Origin: Streptomyces sp. NBC_00670
GTDB taxonomy: Bacteria > Actinomycetota > Actinomycetes > Streptomycetales > Streptomycetaceae
DNA: 64,000 nt
Reading direction: 5' to 3'
Assembly: GCF_036226765.1 (NCBI RefSeq)
Contig: NZ_CP109017.1
Span: forward strand, 7,519,197-7,583,196
A program made the translations under genes and the position numbers. The notes under the pieces were generated by a model that was not told the DNA's origin, did not search any database, and saw nothing but the letters and a program-made list of their open reading frames with translations. This document shows positions 16,318 to 25,129 of this stretch, piece after piece (the first letter of the stretch is position 1; every line of letters starts with the position of its first letter).

Positions 16318-16926
16318 ATGCCGCGGATCACCAAGGAGGACAAGGCCCGCAACCGGCAGAACATCCTCGAGGCGGCGGGCCGCATGTTCCGCTCGCAGGG
16401 CATCGACGCGGTGGGCATCGCCGAGCTGATGAAGGAGGCCGGACTCACCCACGGCGGTTTCTACAACCACTTCGCGTCCAAGAACGACCTGGTCGTGGAG
16501 GTGTGCGGAGCCTCCTTCGCCGCATCGCTCGGAGTCCTGGCCCAGGAGATCGAGGACGGCCCGGACCGGCACGGCTCCCCGCTGACGCGGGTCGTGGCCG
16601 GATACCTGTCCACCGCACACCGTGATGCCCCGGACGGTGGCTGCCCCTCCGCGTCCCTGGTCACGGACGCCGGACGGCACAGCGAAGCCGTGCAGAGCGC
16701 GTACGCGGTGGGGGTCGAGGGCTACCTCGCCGGCTTCGCCGCCGAATTCGTGCGCGAAGCCGAGCAGGAGGGCCGCACACTCACCCCGGACGAGGCCCGC
16801 CGCAAGGCCATGCGTCTGCTCAGCGAAATGGTCGGCGCCCTGACGCTCGCCCGCGCCGTACGCCACGTCGAGCCCGAACTCTCCGAGGAGATCCTACGAG
16901 CCGGCCACCGACAGGCCCTCGACTGA
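16318..16926 (+). CDS. TetR family repressor
   Basis: A 202-residue repressor. The HTH is in residues ~10-55 (IAELMKEAGLTHGGFYNHF), followed by a helical ligand domain with single Cys residues in EVCGASF and GGCPSAS. The latter region resembles TetR proteins that sense electrophiles through cysteines. GAGAGG precedes ATG 16318. The gene is divergent from the quinone-oxidoreductase/F420-reductase-like/OYE run, with two matching dyads between, so those enzymes are its likely targets. Confidence 0.88.
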   Translation: MPRITKEDKARNRQNILEAAGRMFRSQGIDAVGIAELMKEAGLTHGGFYNHFASKNDLVVEVCGASFAASLGVLAQEIEDGPDRHGSPLTRVVAGYLSTAHRDAPDGGCPSASLVTDAGRHSEAVQSAYAVGVEGYLAGFAAEFVREAEQEGRTLTPDEARRKAMRLLSEMVGALTLARAVRHVEPELSEEILRAGHRQALD

Positions 16927-17054
16927 CGCCGGCTCAGAGGACACCCGAAGCGAACGGGCCGCTCGCCGCCCCCGGCGCCCTATTTGGCCCGAGCACGAAC
17001 TTCCGCGTGTGACGCGGCGGTTCAACGGGACTTGTCCGGCCGATCATTGTCCAG

Positions 17055-18435
17055 TGCCACTGAACCTTGACCGTTTGCCACCGAAGTCTGACCACTGGTG
17101 GTTCCCGCCTGTGAAGTTCGGCCAGAGGGACTCGGTGGTCTGGAGGGGCGGTGGGGGCACCGCCGTACGCGAGCGATACCATCCAGCGCCATGCGTCCGC
17201 CCAGCTCGGGCTGATCCGTTGACGTCGTCACGTTGTCCGTTGTTGGCAAGGAAACCCTCGTGAACACATCTCGTACTTTGATCGTCGGGGCCGGAATATC
17301 CGGTCTGGCGCTGGCCAAAGCTCTTCTGGACCGCGGATTACCGGTGGAGGTCGTTGAGCGCCGCGCCGCCGAAGGACAGACCCTCGGCACCGGTCTCTAC
17401 CTTCCGGCGAACGCCGTCCGTACACTCCGGGGCATCGGCGTGGGGGACCAGGTGGCCGAGCGCGCGGAACCCGTGACGTGGCAGCGGCTCCAGGACCAGC
17501 GCGGGCGCCCGCTCGCCGAGTTCGAGGTCGGCCGGATCTGGGGCGAGGTCGGCCGCTGCCTGGCGATCACCCGGAGCGATCTGCACGAGGTGTTGCGTAC
17601 GGCCGTCGACGGCACCGTCGTCCGTCACAACACCGAGGTGAGGTCCGTGTCCGACGACGGAACCGTGACTTTCGCGGGCGGCGCAAGCGGCACGTACGAC
17701 TTGGTGGTGGGTGCGGACGGCATCAACTCCGCCGTGCGGCGCTCCCTTTTCGGCGGTCCCGAACCGCGTTTCCTGGGCCAGTTGTGCTGGCGGTTCATCG
17801 CCGAGGACACCGCCGCGACACCGGGCATCACCGACTGGACCGCGCGCCTGGGCGGCAAGGGCCGCACATTCCTGACCGTGCGGCTCAACGGTGGCCGCGT
17901 CTACTGCTACGCCGACATCAACAGCCCCGTCCCCACCGCTCCGGCCGGCGACTGGCGCACCCTCTTCGCCGACTTCGGCGGTCCCGTCCCGCGCTTGCTC
18001 GAGCAGGGCGCCAACGCGCACTTCGCCGCGCTGCACGAGAGCGAGAACACGGTCTGGACGCGTCCCGGCGCCGTCCTTGTAGGCGATGCCGCCCACGCCT
18101 TCTCCCCGAGCATGGCTCAGGGCGGCGCGATGGCCCTCGAAGACGCCCTGGTGCTCGCCGACACTCTCGCGACCGGATCTGATGTCCCCACGGCCCTCGC
18201 GGCCTTCCAGGCCCGGCGAGCCGGCCGGGTCGCCTGGGTGGTGAGCCAGAACCACCGCCGTGACAAGGCCCGCAACCTGCCCACCCCGCTGCGCAACTTC
18301 ACGCTCCGCCGGGCCGGGGAGCGCCTCTTCAAGGCCAACCACGCCCCCCTGCACGCCCTCCCGTAGCCGGCCCCGGAAACCGTGGTAGTCGATCACCGTC
18401 AAAGTTCGGTGGCAAACGGTCAAGGGTCAATGGCA
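17055..18435. mobile_element. 38-bp inverted repeats enclosing an FAD monooxygenase gene
   Basis: The 38 bp at 17055-17092 recur in reverse complement at 18398-18435 with 34 of 38 matches; the shared core is CCTTGACCGTTTGCCACCGA. The arms start TGCCA and end TGGCA at their outer edges, like insertion-sequence ends, and similarity stops on both sides. Between them (1381 bp) lies only an FAD monooxygenase gene, with no transposase. No target duplication was found. It may be a cargo unit moved by a transposase in trans, or two IS relics. Confidence 0.6.
17260..18366 (+). CDS. FAD-dependent monooxygenase
   Basis: A 368-residue aromatic-hydroxylase-type flavoprotein. Residues ~5-35 form the FAD-binding Rossmann motif VGAGISGLALAKALLDRG. 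LVVGADGINSAVRR is the DG motif contacting both cofactors, and VLVGDAAHAFSPSMAQGG is the GD motif for the FAD ribityl chain. GTG 17260 has AAGGA 7 bp upstream; TTG 17233 is less likely. The gene stands alone inside the 38-bp inverted repeats and faces a hairpin after the next convergent gene. The substrate is unknown. Confidence 0.88.
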   Translation: MNTSRTLIVGAGISGLALAKALLDRGLPVEVVERRAAEGQTLGTGLYLPANAVRTLRGIGVGDQVAERAEPVTWQRLQDQRGRPLAEFEVGRIWGEVGRCLAITRSDLHEVLRTAVDGTVVRHNTEVRSVSDDGTVTFAGGASGTYDLVVGADGINSAVRRSLFGGPEPRFLGQLCWRFIAEDTAATPGITDWTARLGGKGRTFLTVRLNGGRVYCYADINSPVPTAPAGDWRTLFADFGGPVPRLLEQGANAHFAALHESENTVWTRPGAVLVGDAAHAFSPSMAQGGAMALEDALVLADTLATGSDVPTALAAFQARRAGRVAWVVSQNHRRDKARNLPTPLRNFTLRRAGERLFKANHAPLHALP

Positions 18436-18520
18436 GGTGAACCCGCCGCGCGAGCGGTCCAGGCCCGCCGTGCCGTGGACAACCGCATCGGCACCGACTG
18501 CAAGGTCTCGATGTGCGGAC

Positions 18521-18548
18521 GGCCCGGCCGAGCGGGAGCGGCCGGGCC
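18521..18548. terminator. Hairpin downstream of minus-strand aldo/keto reductase
   Basis: Arms GGCCCGGCCG (18521-18530) and CGGCCGGGCC (18539-18548) with an 8-nt loop, 14 bp past the reductase stop at 18563. Confidence 0.75.
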
Positions 18549-18562
18549 TCCTCGCGACTGTG

Positions 18563-19603
18563 TCAGTCCGTCGCCGCACGGTCGTTCGGCCCGCGGCGGC
18601 GCAGGTCGGGTTCGGTCAGGGCGGGCGGCACGTAGGAGACGTCGAGAGGGCTCAGGTCCACGCCGGGCGGGACGACTTCGTCGATCGCGTCGAGGATGTC
18701 GTCGTCGAGGACGGTGCCGGCGCCGGCGAGCAGGTCGTCGAGGTGGGCCATGGTGCGTGGGCCGATGATCGCCGAGGTGACCGCGGGGTGGCTGAGGACG
18801 AAGGCCATGGCCAGGTGGGTCAGTGACAGGCCGGCCTGTTCGGCGATCGGGACGAGCCGTTCGACGGCGTCGAGCTTGTTCCTGTCGGTCAGATGCTTGG
18901 GCACGAACCGCATGCGCACCGCCGAGGGCCGTTCCTGGCTGCCCTCGCGGTAGCGGCCGGTGAGCAGGCCCATGGCCAGCGGGCTCCAGACGAGGGTGCC
19001 CAGCCCATAGCGTTCGCAGACCGGCAGGACGTCGCGTTCGATCCCGCGGTTGAGGATCGAGTAGGGCGGCTGTTCGGTGCGGAAGCGTGCCAGGTTGCGC
19101 CGCTCCGCGACCCATTGGGCCTCGACAATCTGCGCGGCGGGCAGGCTGGAGTGGCCGATGGCGCGTACCTTGCCGGCCCGGACCAGGTCGGTGAGGGCGG
19201 CCAGGGTTTCCTCGACATCGGTGCCGGGGTCGGGGTGGTGGACCTGGTACAGGTCGATGTGATCGACCCCGAGGCGGCGCAGCGATGCCTCGACGGCGGT
19301 GACGACATAGCGGCGCGAACTGCCGCGCTGGTTGGGGTCGGTACCCATGGGGCCGTTGAATTTGGTGGCGAGTACGACGTCGTCGCGCCGGCCGCGCAGC
19401 GCCGTGCCGACGATGCGCTCGCTTTCGCCGTTCCCGCCGTAGACGTCGGCGGTGTCGATGACGTTGATGCCCGCGTCGAGCGCCTTGTGGATGATCTTGA
19501 CGCAGTCGTCGGGGTCGGGGTTGCCCAGAGGGCCGAACATCATGGTGCCGAGGCAGTAGGGGCTGACCTGGATTCCGGTGCGGCCCAGGGGGCGAGTGCG
19601 CAT
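18563..19603 (-). CDS. Aldo/keto reductase
   Basis: A 346-residue member of the larger aldo/keto reductase class (Kv-beta/YghZ-like length). Tetrad residues are in DTADVYGG (Asp, Tyr), VLATKFNG (Lys) and YQVHHPD (His). Cofactor-site SAIIGPRTMAHL is near the end. ATG 19603 has GGAAGGA upstream. The VOC protein and DUF1761 genes upstream run the same way, so a loose three-gene unit is possible. Confidence 0.87.
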   Translation of the reverse strand: MRTRPLGRTGIQVSPYCLGTMMFGPLGNPDPDDCVKIIHKALDAGINVIDTADVYGGNGESERIVGTALRGRRDDVVLATKFNGPMGTDPNQRGSSRRYVVTAVEASLRRLGVDHIDLYQVHHPDPGTDVEETLAALTDLVRAGKVRAIGHSSLPAAQIVEAQWVAERRNLARFRTEQPPYSILNRGIERDVLPVCERYGLGTLVWSPLAMGLLTGRYREGSQERPSAVRMRFVPKHLTDRNKLDAVERLVPIAEQAGLSLTHLAMAFVLSHPAVTSAIIGPRTMAHLDDLLAGAGTVLDDDILDAIDEVVPPGVDLSPLDVSYVPPALTEPDLRRRGPNDRAATD

Positions 19604-19696
19604 GGTGTTCCTTCCGAGGCCGCATCCGGTCCGGGGCGGGGTGAAGCGGGGGCTTGTTGCCTCGGACCGGATGCGGGGGCGGGGGCGGGGGCTTGG

Positions 19697-20158
19697 TCAG
19701 CCGGCGTGGGCGGCGTTGACCTGGAGGATCCAGGTGACGCCGAAGCGGTCGGTGAGCATCCCGAAGCCGGGGCTGAACGGTGACGGGCCGAACTTCTCGA
19801 CGATCTCGGCGCCCTCGGAGAGCTTGTCCCACAGTGGGGTGATCTCCTCGGCGGTGTCGCCGCCGAGGGCGACGAAGAACCGTTCGCCGGTCAGCGTCAG
19901 GCCGTTCTCGCGGGTGGTGGCCGTGGGCGGGGCGGCGGGGGCGGCATTGCTGGGGACGTCGTAGGCCAGGATGGCGAAGCCGTTGGCGCCGGTGACCTGG
20001 CCGAAGACGATCTTGTCGGCGTCGGGCAGGTTCTTGGGCATGCCGAAGTCGCTGTACGTGACGGCCGTGAGCCGGCCGCCGAACACCGACTGGTAGAACT
20101 CCAGCGCCGCGCGGGCGTCGCCGCGGAAGTTGAGGTGCGTGTGGGTGGTGAGCGCCAT
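19697..20158 (-). CDS. VOC family protein, PhnB-like
   Basis: A 153-residue PhnB/3-demethylubiquinone-methyltransferase-like protein with the glyoxalase/bleomycin-resistance fold. It has the typical start HLNFRGDARAALEFYQSVFGG and end FGMLTDRFGVTWILQ. Members are usually small metal-dependent or metal-free binding proteins of unknown substrate. ATG 20158 follows AAGGAG. Genes on both sides are co-oriented. Confidence 0.85.
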   Translation of the reverse strand: MALTTHTHLNFRGDARAALEFYQSVFGGRLTAVTYSDFGMPKNLPDADKIVFGQVTGANGFAILAYDVPSNAAPAAPPTATTRENGLTLTGERFFVALGGDTAEEITPLWDKLSEGAEIVEKFGPSPFSPGFGMLTDRFGVTWILQVNAAHAG

Positions 20159-20258
20159 GGTGAGGACTCCTTGTCGAGGGTGAGGGTCTGCGTGTGCGGA
20201 GAAGAGAGAAAAGGGAGGCATCGGACAGGAATGGGCCGCCGGGGCGGTGTTGCCCGTT

Positions 20259-20672
20259 TCAGAGGGCCAGCAGGACGACGCTGACGATCACGCTGCCGAG
20301 GGTGTTGTAGGTGCCGGAGATCGCCGCGTAGAAGAGCGGCCGGGGAAAGTTGGGATTGATGGCGATGTTCACCGTGTTGGCGGTGAGGTAGCCGAGGCCG
20401 GTGATGAGGCCGAACAGCAGTGCGTCACCGTAGGTGTCGATGTGCAGGGCGGCCATCAGGACCGCGCTGGTGAGGGTGATGACCAGCGCCGACAGCGGAG
20501 GACCGGCGAAGAACAGCGGCGACGTCTGCGGCTTGGCGTCGGCGGCGCGGCCGAGGGATCGGTTGTAGGCCTTGGGGAACAGCAGCGCGAACCAGACGCC
20601 GCCGAGTGCCGCGAAGGCGAGGAAGCCGACCAGGATTCCGGCCCAGTTCACATCGCCCAGAACGTCGAACAT
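20259..20672 (-). CDS. DUF1761 membrane protein
   Basis: A 137-residue protein with four hydrophobic helices and the DUF1761 pattern NWAGILVGFLAFAALGGVWF at the start. The function of this family is unknown. ATG 20672 is preferred because GGAG lies 8 bp before it; GTG 20681 has none. It is divergent from a WYL regulator whose likely operator lies in the shared 106-bp gap, so that regulator probably controls it. Confidence 0.82.
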   Translation of the reverse strand: MFDVLGDVNWAGILVGFLAFAALGGVWFALLFPKAYNRSLGRAADAKPQTSPLFFAGPPLSALVITLTSAVLMAALHIDTYGDALLFGLITGLGYLTANTVNIAINPNFPRPLFYAAISGTYNTLGSVIVSVVLLAL

Positions 20673-20735
20673 GCTGCTCACTCCGTACTCGAGGGTGGCC
20701 GGTGTCGTCCGGCCATGAACAGAGATTCGCAGCCA

Positions 20736-20758
20736 TAGGTGTCAGGATGTGGCACCTA
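20736..20758. promoter_or_regulatory. Operator of the WYL regulator
   Basis: TAGGTG and CACCTA arms (20736-20741 and 20753-20758) are separated by 11 bp, in the divergent promoter between the DUF1761 and WYL-regulator genes and 20 bp before the latter's start. Confidence 0.65.
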
Positions 20759-20778
20759 CTCGGGGGAGAATCACCGGC

Positions 20779-21777
20779 ATGCCGAAAACATCCGCCCGTC
20801 TCCTGGCGTTGCTCTCCCTGCTGCAGACCCGCCGGGACTGGCCCGGCACGCTGCTGGCCGACCGTCTGGACGTCAGCCTGCGCACCGTGCGCCGTGACGT
20901 GGACCGGCTGCGCGAGCTCGGCTATCCCATCGCCGCCGTCAAGGGCCCCGACGGCGGCTACCGGCTCGACGCCGGCACCGAGCTGCCGCCGTTGTTGTTC
21001 GACGACGAGCAGGCCGTCGCACTGAGCATCGCCCTGCAGGTCACCGCCGCCTCGGGCGGTGGCCTCGCCGAAGCCGCCCGGCGGGCGCTGAACACCCTCG
21101 GGCAGGTCATGCCCTCCCGGCTGCGCCACCGCATCGCGGTCCTGCGCGTCACCGCGGTCGAACCGCCCGCCGCCGGGCCGGCCGCTCCGGTCGACGTCGG
21201 CGTCCTCGCGGCGATCAGCGCCGCCGTCCACACCCATGAGGTGCTGCGCTTCGACTACGGCTCCGAGGATGCGGACAAGACCCTGCGCCGGGCCGAGCCC
21301 CACCACGTCGTCACCCGGAACGGGCGCTGGTACCTCATCGCCTGGGACCTCGACCGCGAGGACTGGCGCACCTTCCGCGCCGACCGCATCACCCCGCGCA
21401 CACCCAACGGGCCCCGCTTCACCCCACGCGCGCTGCCCGGCGGGGACGTCGCGACCTACGTGACCGGCACGTTCCGCGGCTCCGACGGCACGACCGCCGG
21501 CTGGCCCTGCCAGGGCACCGTGATCCTCGACCTGCCCGCCGCCGAGGTGGCCCTCTACACCCGCGAGGGCATCGTCGAAGAAGCCGGCCCGCACCGGTGC
21601 ATGCTCACTCTCGGAGCATGGTCATGGGCAAGCCTCGCCGCCACCATCGCCTGTTACGACGCCGACATCGAAGTCGTCGCTCCCCCCGAACTGACCGAGG
21701 CGTTCGCCCACCTGGCCGACCGGTGCGCCAACGCCGCGGCCGGCCGCGGCCACGCGACTTCCCGGACACAGACGTGA
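20779..21777 (+). CDS. WYL-domain transcriptional regulator (YafY-type)
   Basis: A 332-residue regulator with an N-terminal DeoR-like HTH (LADRLDVSLRTVRRDVDRLR), a WYL domain (residues ~135-215, including NGRWYLIAWD and TFRADRI) and a C-terminal WCX extension. WYL domains bind nucleotides or DNA ends and often control stress or defence genes. ATG 20779 has GGGGGAGA upstream. It is divergent from the DUF1761/VOC/aldo-keto genes, with a dyad between. Confidence 0.87.
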   Translation: MPKTSARLLALLSLLQTRRDWPGTLLADRLDVSLRTVRRDVDRLRELGYPIAAVKGPDGGYRLDAGTELPPLLFDDEQAVALSIALQVTAASGGGLAEAARRALNTLGQVMPSRLRHRIAVLRVTAVEPPAAGPAAPVDVGVLAAISAAVHTHEVLRFDYGSEDADKTLRRAEPHHVVTRNGRWYLIAWDLDREDWRTFRADRITPRTPNGPRFTPRALPGGDVATYVTGTFRGSDGTTAGWPCQGTVILDLPAAEVALYTREGIVEEAGPHRCMLTLGAWSWASLAATIACYDADIEVVAPPELTEAFAHLADRCANAAAGRGHATSRTQT

Positions 21778-21844
21778 GAAGCTCGCGCCGTCCCGTGAAC
21801 AGTCTGTTGCGGCATGCCGCGCGCATGGGTTGAGGCCTCGCCGC

Positions 21845-21920
21845 TGGGGCGGATTCGTGGCGCAGCTCGCCGCGGCCCGGGACGTACAGGGCCTGGTACA
21901 TCGTTCCGTGAACCATGCGT
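21845..21920 (-). pseudogene. IS30-family transposase scrap
   Basis: A short conserved stretch (VHGTMYQALYVPGRGELR) matches the IS30 transposase segment that normally reads ETIYQALYV-x-GRGELRREL. Nothing else of the transposase is recognisable on either side. Confidence 0.45.
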
Positions 21921-22198
21921 ATCTCCGGCAGGTCGGAGAACCGGGTCCGCGCACAAGGAAGGCGGCCGTGCGAGGGCGTCGCTGCTTCCACCGAAGCGGC
22001 AGCGGGTGTTGCCGGTGGTGGACGGTGGGGCCGGAGGAATGACGGCCACTGGCCGGGGTGGACGGCTTGGACGCCGGTGCCGGCGTATGCCTTGGGGCTC
22101 AGGGCGAGCAGGTACCGGCCGCCGGGAGGGGCGGGCGGGGGAGGGGCGGGCGGCGTGCATGGCGTGGACGGCGGCGAAGGAGTGCCCGAAACGCAGCA

Positions 22199-22429
22199 GT
22201 CCAGGCGCTCCAGCAGCGCCCGAGCCTCGGCCTCGGCCTCCGCGCTCGGCGCGTGGCCGAGGGCGCAGGCGAGCTCGGCGCGGGCCAGCTCGGCCCGCTC
22301 GGCATGCTCGGACCGCGTCGGAGTGCCCTGCGCGAGGTCCTCCACCACGCCGCGAGTGGTGGTGCCGTGCTCGGCCGCCGGCTGCGCGAGCCGGTCCCGC
22401 GCGGCTGTGCTCGCCTTGATGCTCGTCTC
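22199..22429 (-). pseudogene. Antitoxin remnant (ribbon-helix-helix type)
   Basis: About 76 codons resemble actinobacterial antitoxins paired with PIN toxins: TSIKASTAARDRLAQPAAEH, then GTTTRGVVEDLAQGTPTRSE and an acidic helical tail ending LLERLD. No ATG or GTG precedes the ribbon strand in frame (ATA stands where the start would be), the frame then runs on without a stop, and no toxin follows. It is a decayed gene. Confidence 0.5.
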
Positions 22430-22591
22430 GTATGCTGCCGCCGCGCAGATCCCGGGCGGCCACTGCCCGTGGGCGCAACATCACCTCGCAGCGCAGCCCC
22501 GATCCCCACTGATGTAAGCGCACGAGCGAAGTCGTTCGGTACGGCAGCCGTGTGCACGGGTGTGGGAGTCACGGCGAAGCAGCCGGGCCGC

Positions 22592-23584
22592 TCATGAGCC
22601 GCCTGCTTCGGTGAGCCGGCTGCCGGTGACGCGGGTCGCCGCCTGCTTGAGTCTGGTGAGCACCGGTACGACCTCGGCGTGCGTCACTCCAGGCAGGTCG
22701 CCGAGCTGCTCCGTGACATAGCTGAAGAGTTCGGTGCTGTCGCGGCAGGTGACGGCGGCGACGATGTTCGCGGAGCCGGTGATGGCGGCGACCCAGCTGG
22801 TCTGCGGGTGTGCGGAGAGGGCTTCGCAGACCGTGGTGATGAGGCTGGGGGAGACCTGCAGGAGCAGTGTGGCCGAGGTGCGGTAGCCGAACGCTTCCAG
22901 CATCACGTCCACGTCCACGGTGACTGCGCCACTGTCCAGGAGGGACTGCAGACGGCTTCTGACCCTGGACAGCGGCCAGTTGAGGGCGCGGGCCAGGGCG
23001 GCGGCGGTGGCGCGGCCGTCGTGGCGCAGTTCCTCCAGGAGCGGACGGTCCTCGTCGGGCACCGGGCTGTACGTCGCCTCGCGCCGGTTGGGATCGCGCC
23101 CCTGGAGGAGGTGCCGCTCCGCGTCCGGGCCCAGCGGCTCCTCGAATGCGGACCACTCGGCAGGGCCGCCCGAGTAGGAGTGCAGCACCAGGTGCGCAGT
23201 GAAGGACAGGACTTCCGCGGTGTGCGAGATCTGCGGCAGGACCCCTGTACCGCAGGCCGCGTCGGCGGGCAGGGTCGTGGTGCACATCAGTTCCGCACCG
23301 CCGGAGTGCAATGCGACCCAGGAGACGTCCTCGCGCGTGGCGAGCACGGCACCCAGGTGCGCGGCGGCGTCAGGGCGGCACTGCAGCCGCAGCAGCCACA
23401 GCCGGTGCCGTGCCGAGGCGGCTGCCTCACTGACCAGTACGCGGAGCACCCCCGCCTCCCGCATCGCGCGGTAGCGGCGCATCGCAGTCTGCTCCGAGAC
23501 CCCCACCACCTCGGCGATCCGGCGCATCGGAGCCCGCCCGTCGAGCATCAGACACTGGAGGATTTGTTGATCAACGAGATCCAT
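22592..23584 (-). CDS. Lrp/AsnC-type regulator with duplicated module
   Basis: A 330-residue protein, twice the usual ~150, made of two Lrp-like modules. HTH 1 is at residues ~1-50 (IAEVVGVSEQTAMRRYRAMR) and HTH 2 at ~170-215 (AAALARALNWPLSRVRSRLQ). Each is followed by an alpha/beta effector-like region (the second with WVAAITGSANIVAAV). It starts at ATG 23584, divergent from a VOC/FMN-reductase/ABM operon 99 bp away, which is its likely target. Confidence 0.85.
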   Translation of the reverse strand: MDLVDQQILQCLMLDGRAPMRRIAEVVGVSEQTAMRRYRAMREAGVLRVLVSEAAASARHRLWLLRLQCRPDAAAHLGAVLATREDVSWVALHSGGAELMCTTTLPADAACGTGVLPQISHTAEVLSFTAHLVLHSYSGGPAEWSAFEEPLGPDAERHLLQGRDPNRREATYSPVPDEDRPLLEELRHDGRATAAALARALNWPLSRVRSRLQSLLDSGAVTVDVDVMLEAFGYRTSATLLLQVSPSLITTVCEALSAHPQTSWVAAITGSANIVAAVTCRDSTELFSYVTEQLGDLPGVTHAEVVPVLTRLKQAATRVTGSRLTEAGGS

Positions 23585-23683
23585 GCCGGGATTTTAGATG
23601 CCCCACGTGAACCACATGGAAGTTGCGCGGCCATATCCGGCTGATCGCTGGGGTTCTCGCAGGAAGCGAAGGACACTGGGCGC

Positions 23684-24136
23684 ATGAGCGTCTTGAACCA
23701 CCAGATCGTCTGGTCCCGCGATGCCGGGACCTCCGCCCGCTTCCTCACCGACATGCTGGGCTACGAGCCTCCGGTGAAACTCGGTCACTTCGTCACGGTG
23801 CAGGTCAGCCCCGACATCACCTTCGACTACATGACCACCGACCGCGACATCATGGCGCAGCACTATGCCTTCCTGGTCAGCGAGAACGAGTTCGACACGA
23901 TCTTCGCCCGGATACAGGAGCGCGGCCTGGAGTACTGGGGGGACCCCCGGCACCAGGAACCGGGAGTCATCAACCGCCTCGATGACGGCCGCGGCGTCTA
24001 CTTCAACGACCCCAGCGGCCACGAACTGGAGATCATCACCCGCCCCTACGGCAGCGGCGGTCTCGACGCCGAGCACGTCAACCCGCTGCTCGGTGAGGAG
24101 CTCAAGGCGAGCGGAAAGCTCCCGGACCTGTCATGA
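23684..24136 (+). CDS. VOC family dioxygenase-like protein
   Basis: A 150-residue glyoxalase/extradiol-dioxygenase-fold protein. It begins LNHQIVWSRDAGTSARFL and ends with the metal-site region GVYFNDPSGHELEIITRPYG, with His and Glu ligands visible. Probably a single-domain enzyme acting on a small aromatic or carbonyl compound. Its stop overlaps the next start (ATGA at 24133-24136), so it is coupled to the FMN reductase. Confidence 0.85.
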   Translation: MSVLNHQIVWSRDAGTSARFLTDMLGYEPPVKLGHFVTVQVSPDITFDYMTTDRDIMAQHYAFLVSENEFDTIFARIQERGLEYWGDPRHQEPGVINRLDDGRGVYFNDPSGHELEIITRPYGSGGLDAEHVNPLLGEELKASGKLPDLS

Positions 24137-24726
24137 CCGAATCCTCGACCGGCCGTCCCCTCGTCCAGGTCCTGATCGCAAGCACCCGGCCCGGCCGCGC
24201 GGGCGCGCCCACCGCGCGGTGGGTCGCCGCAGAGGCCGCCGCGGGCGGCGCCTTCGACATCGAGGTGGTCGACCTCGCCGAGATCGGCCTGCCGATGCTC
24301 GCGGAGCCAGGGCACCCGAGTTCGGGTGACTACCAGATGGCGTCCACCCGCGCCTTCAGCGAGCTCATCGACCGCGCGGCGGGATACATCTTCGTGATGC
24401 CGGAGTACAACCACGGCTACCACGCCGCCCTGAAGAACGCCCTGGACCACCTGTTCCGGGAATGGCGCGGCAAGCCGGTGATCCTGGTCAGTTACGGTGG
24501 CGTGGCAGCCGGGGCCCGGGCTGCGATGGCCCTCGAACCGGTGCTGATCGCGCTCCAGCTGCAGGTGGTCGGCTTCGTCCCGATCCCGCACATCGACCAA
24601 CTGCTGCACCCTCGGGGCGACGGGCGGGTCTTCCGCCCCACCGCACCGATCGAGCACGGACTCACCACAGCCCTGGACGCCTTGCACCGGACCGTCCAAT
24701 CGAAACGGACGGCCGCACACACCTGA
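24133..24726 (+). CDS. NADPH-dependent FMN reductase
   Basis: A 197-residue flavodoxin-like reductase. IASTRPGRAG is the phosphate-binding loop, and VMPEYNHGYHAALKNALDHL is the family signature around the flavin. It would supply reduced FMN or reduce quinones. It is translationally coupled to the VOC gene and followed 31 bp later by an ABM monooxygenase gene, which suggests a three-gene oxidation module. Confidence 0.88.
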   Translation: MTESSTGRPLVQVLIASTRPGRAGAPTARWVAAEAAAGGAFDIEVVDLAEIGLPMLAEPGHPSSGDYQMASTRAFSELIDRAAGYIFVMPEYNHGYHAALKNALDHLFREWRGKPVILVSYGGVAAGARAAMALEPVLIALQLQVVGFVPIPHIDQLLHPRGDGRVFRPTAPIEHGLTTALDALHRTVQSKRTAAHT

Positions 24727-24757
24727 TCCTCCCGACCGCCTCGCGAAAGGAGCCACC

Positions 24758-25129
24758 ATGCCCGAGTTCCGAGAACTCGACCCCCACGTCACACTCACCG
24801 ACCAGCTCGAGGAGGGAGGCGGACCGGTCATCCTCGTCAACGTCCTGCAGGTCGCCCCCGAAGACGTCGACCAGCTGCTGCTGGCCTGGTCCACCGACGC
24901 GGCCGCACTGAAACACCAGCCGGGCTTCATCTCCACCCAGCTGTACCGCGGTATCGCCGGCAGCAGTACCTTCCTCAACCACGCCGTGTGGGAATCAACG
25001 GACCACTACCGCACGGCCCGCCTGGACGACAGCGTCCGCGCGGCCGCCCGGGCCCTGTACCCGGCCAGTCTCGTCGCCAGCCCGCATCTGTTCCGGGCGC
25101 AGGCAGTGCCGGGGATCTGCGTCGCCTGA
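24758..25129 (+). CDS. Antibiotic biosynthesis monooxygenase (ABM) family protein
   Basis: A 123-residue ferredoxin-like-fold protein. The core reads VILVNVLQVAPEDVDQLLLA, then HQPGFISTQLYRG and NHAVWESTDHYR, the usual ABM pattern. Members are cofactor-free monooxygenases or stress proteins; the substrate is unknown. GAAAGGAG precedes ATG 24758. It is the last gene of the VOC/FMN-reductase/ABM unit. Confidence 0.85.
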   Translation: MPEFRELDPHVTLTDQLEEGGGPVILVNVLQVAPEDVDQLLLAWSTDAAALKHQPGFISTQLYRGIAGSSTFLNHAVWESTDHYRTARLDDSVRAAARALYPASLVASPHLFRAQAVPGICVA

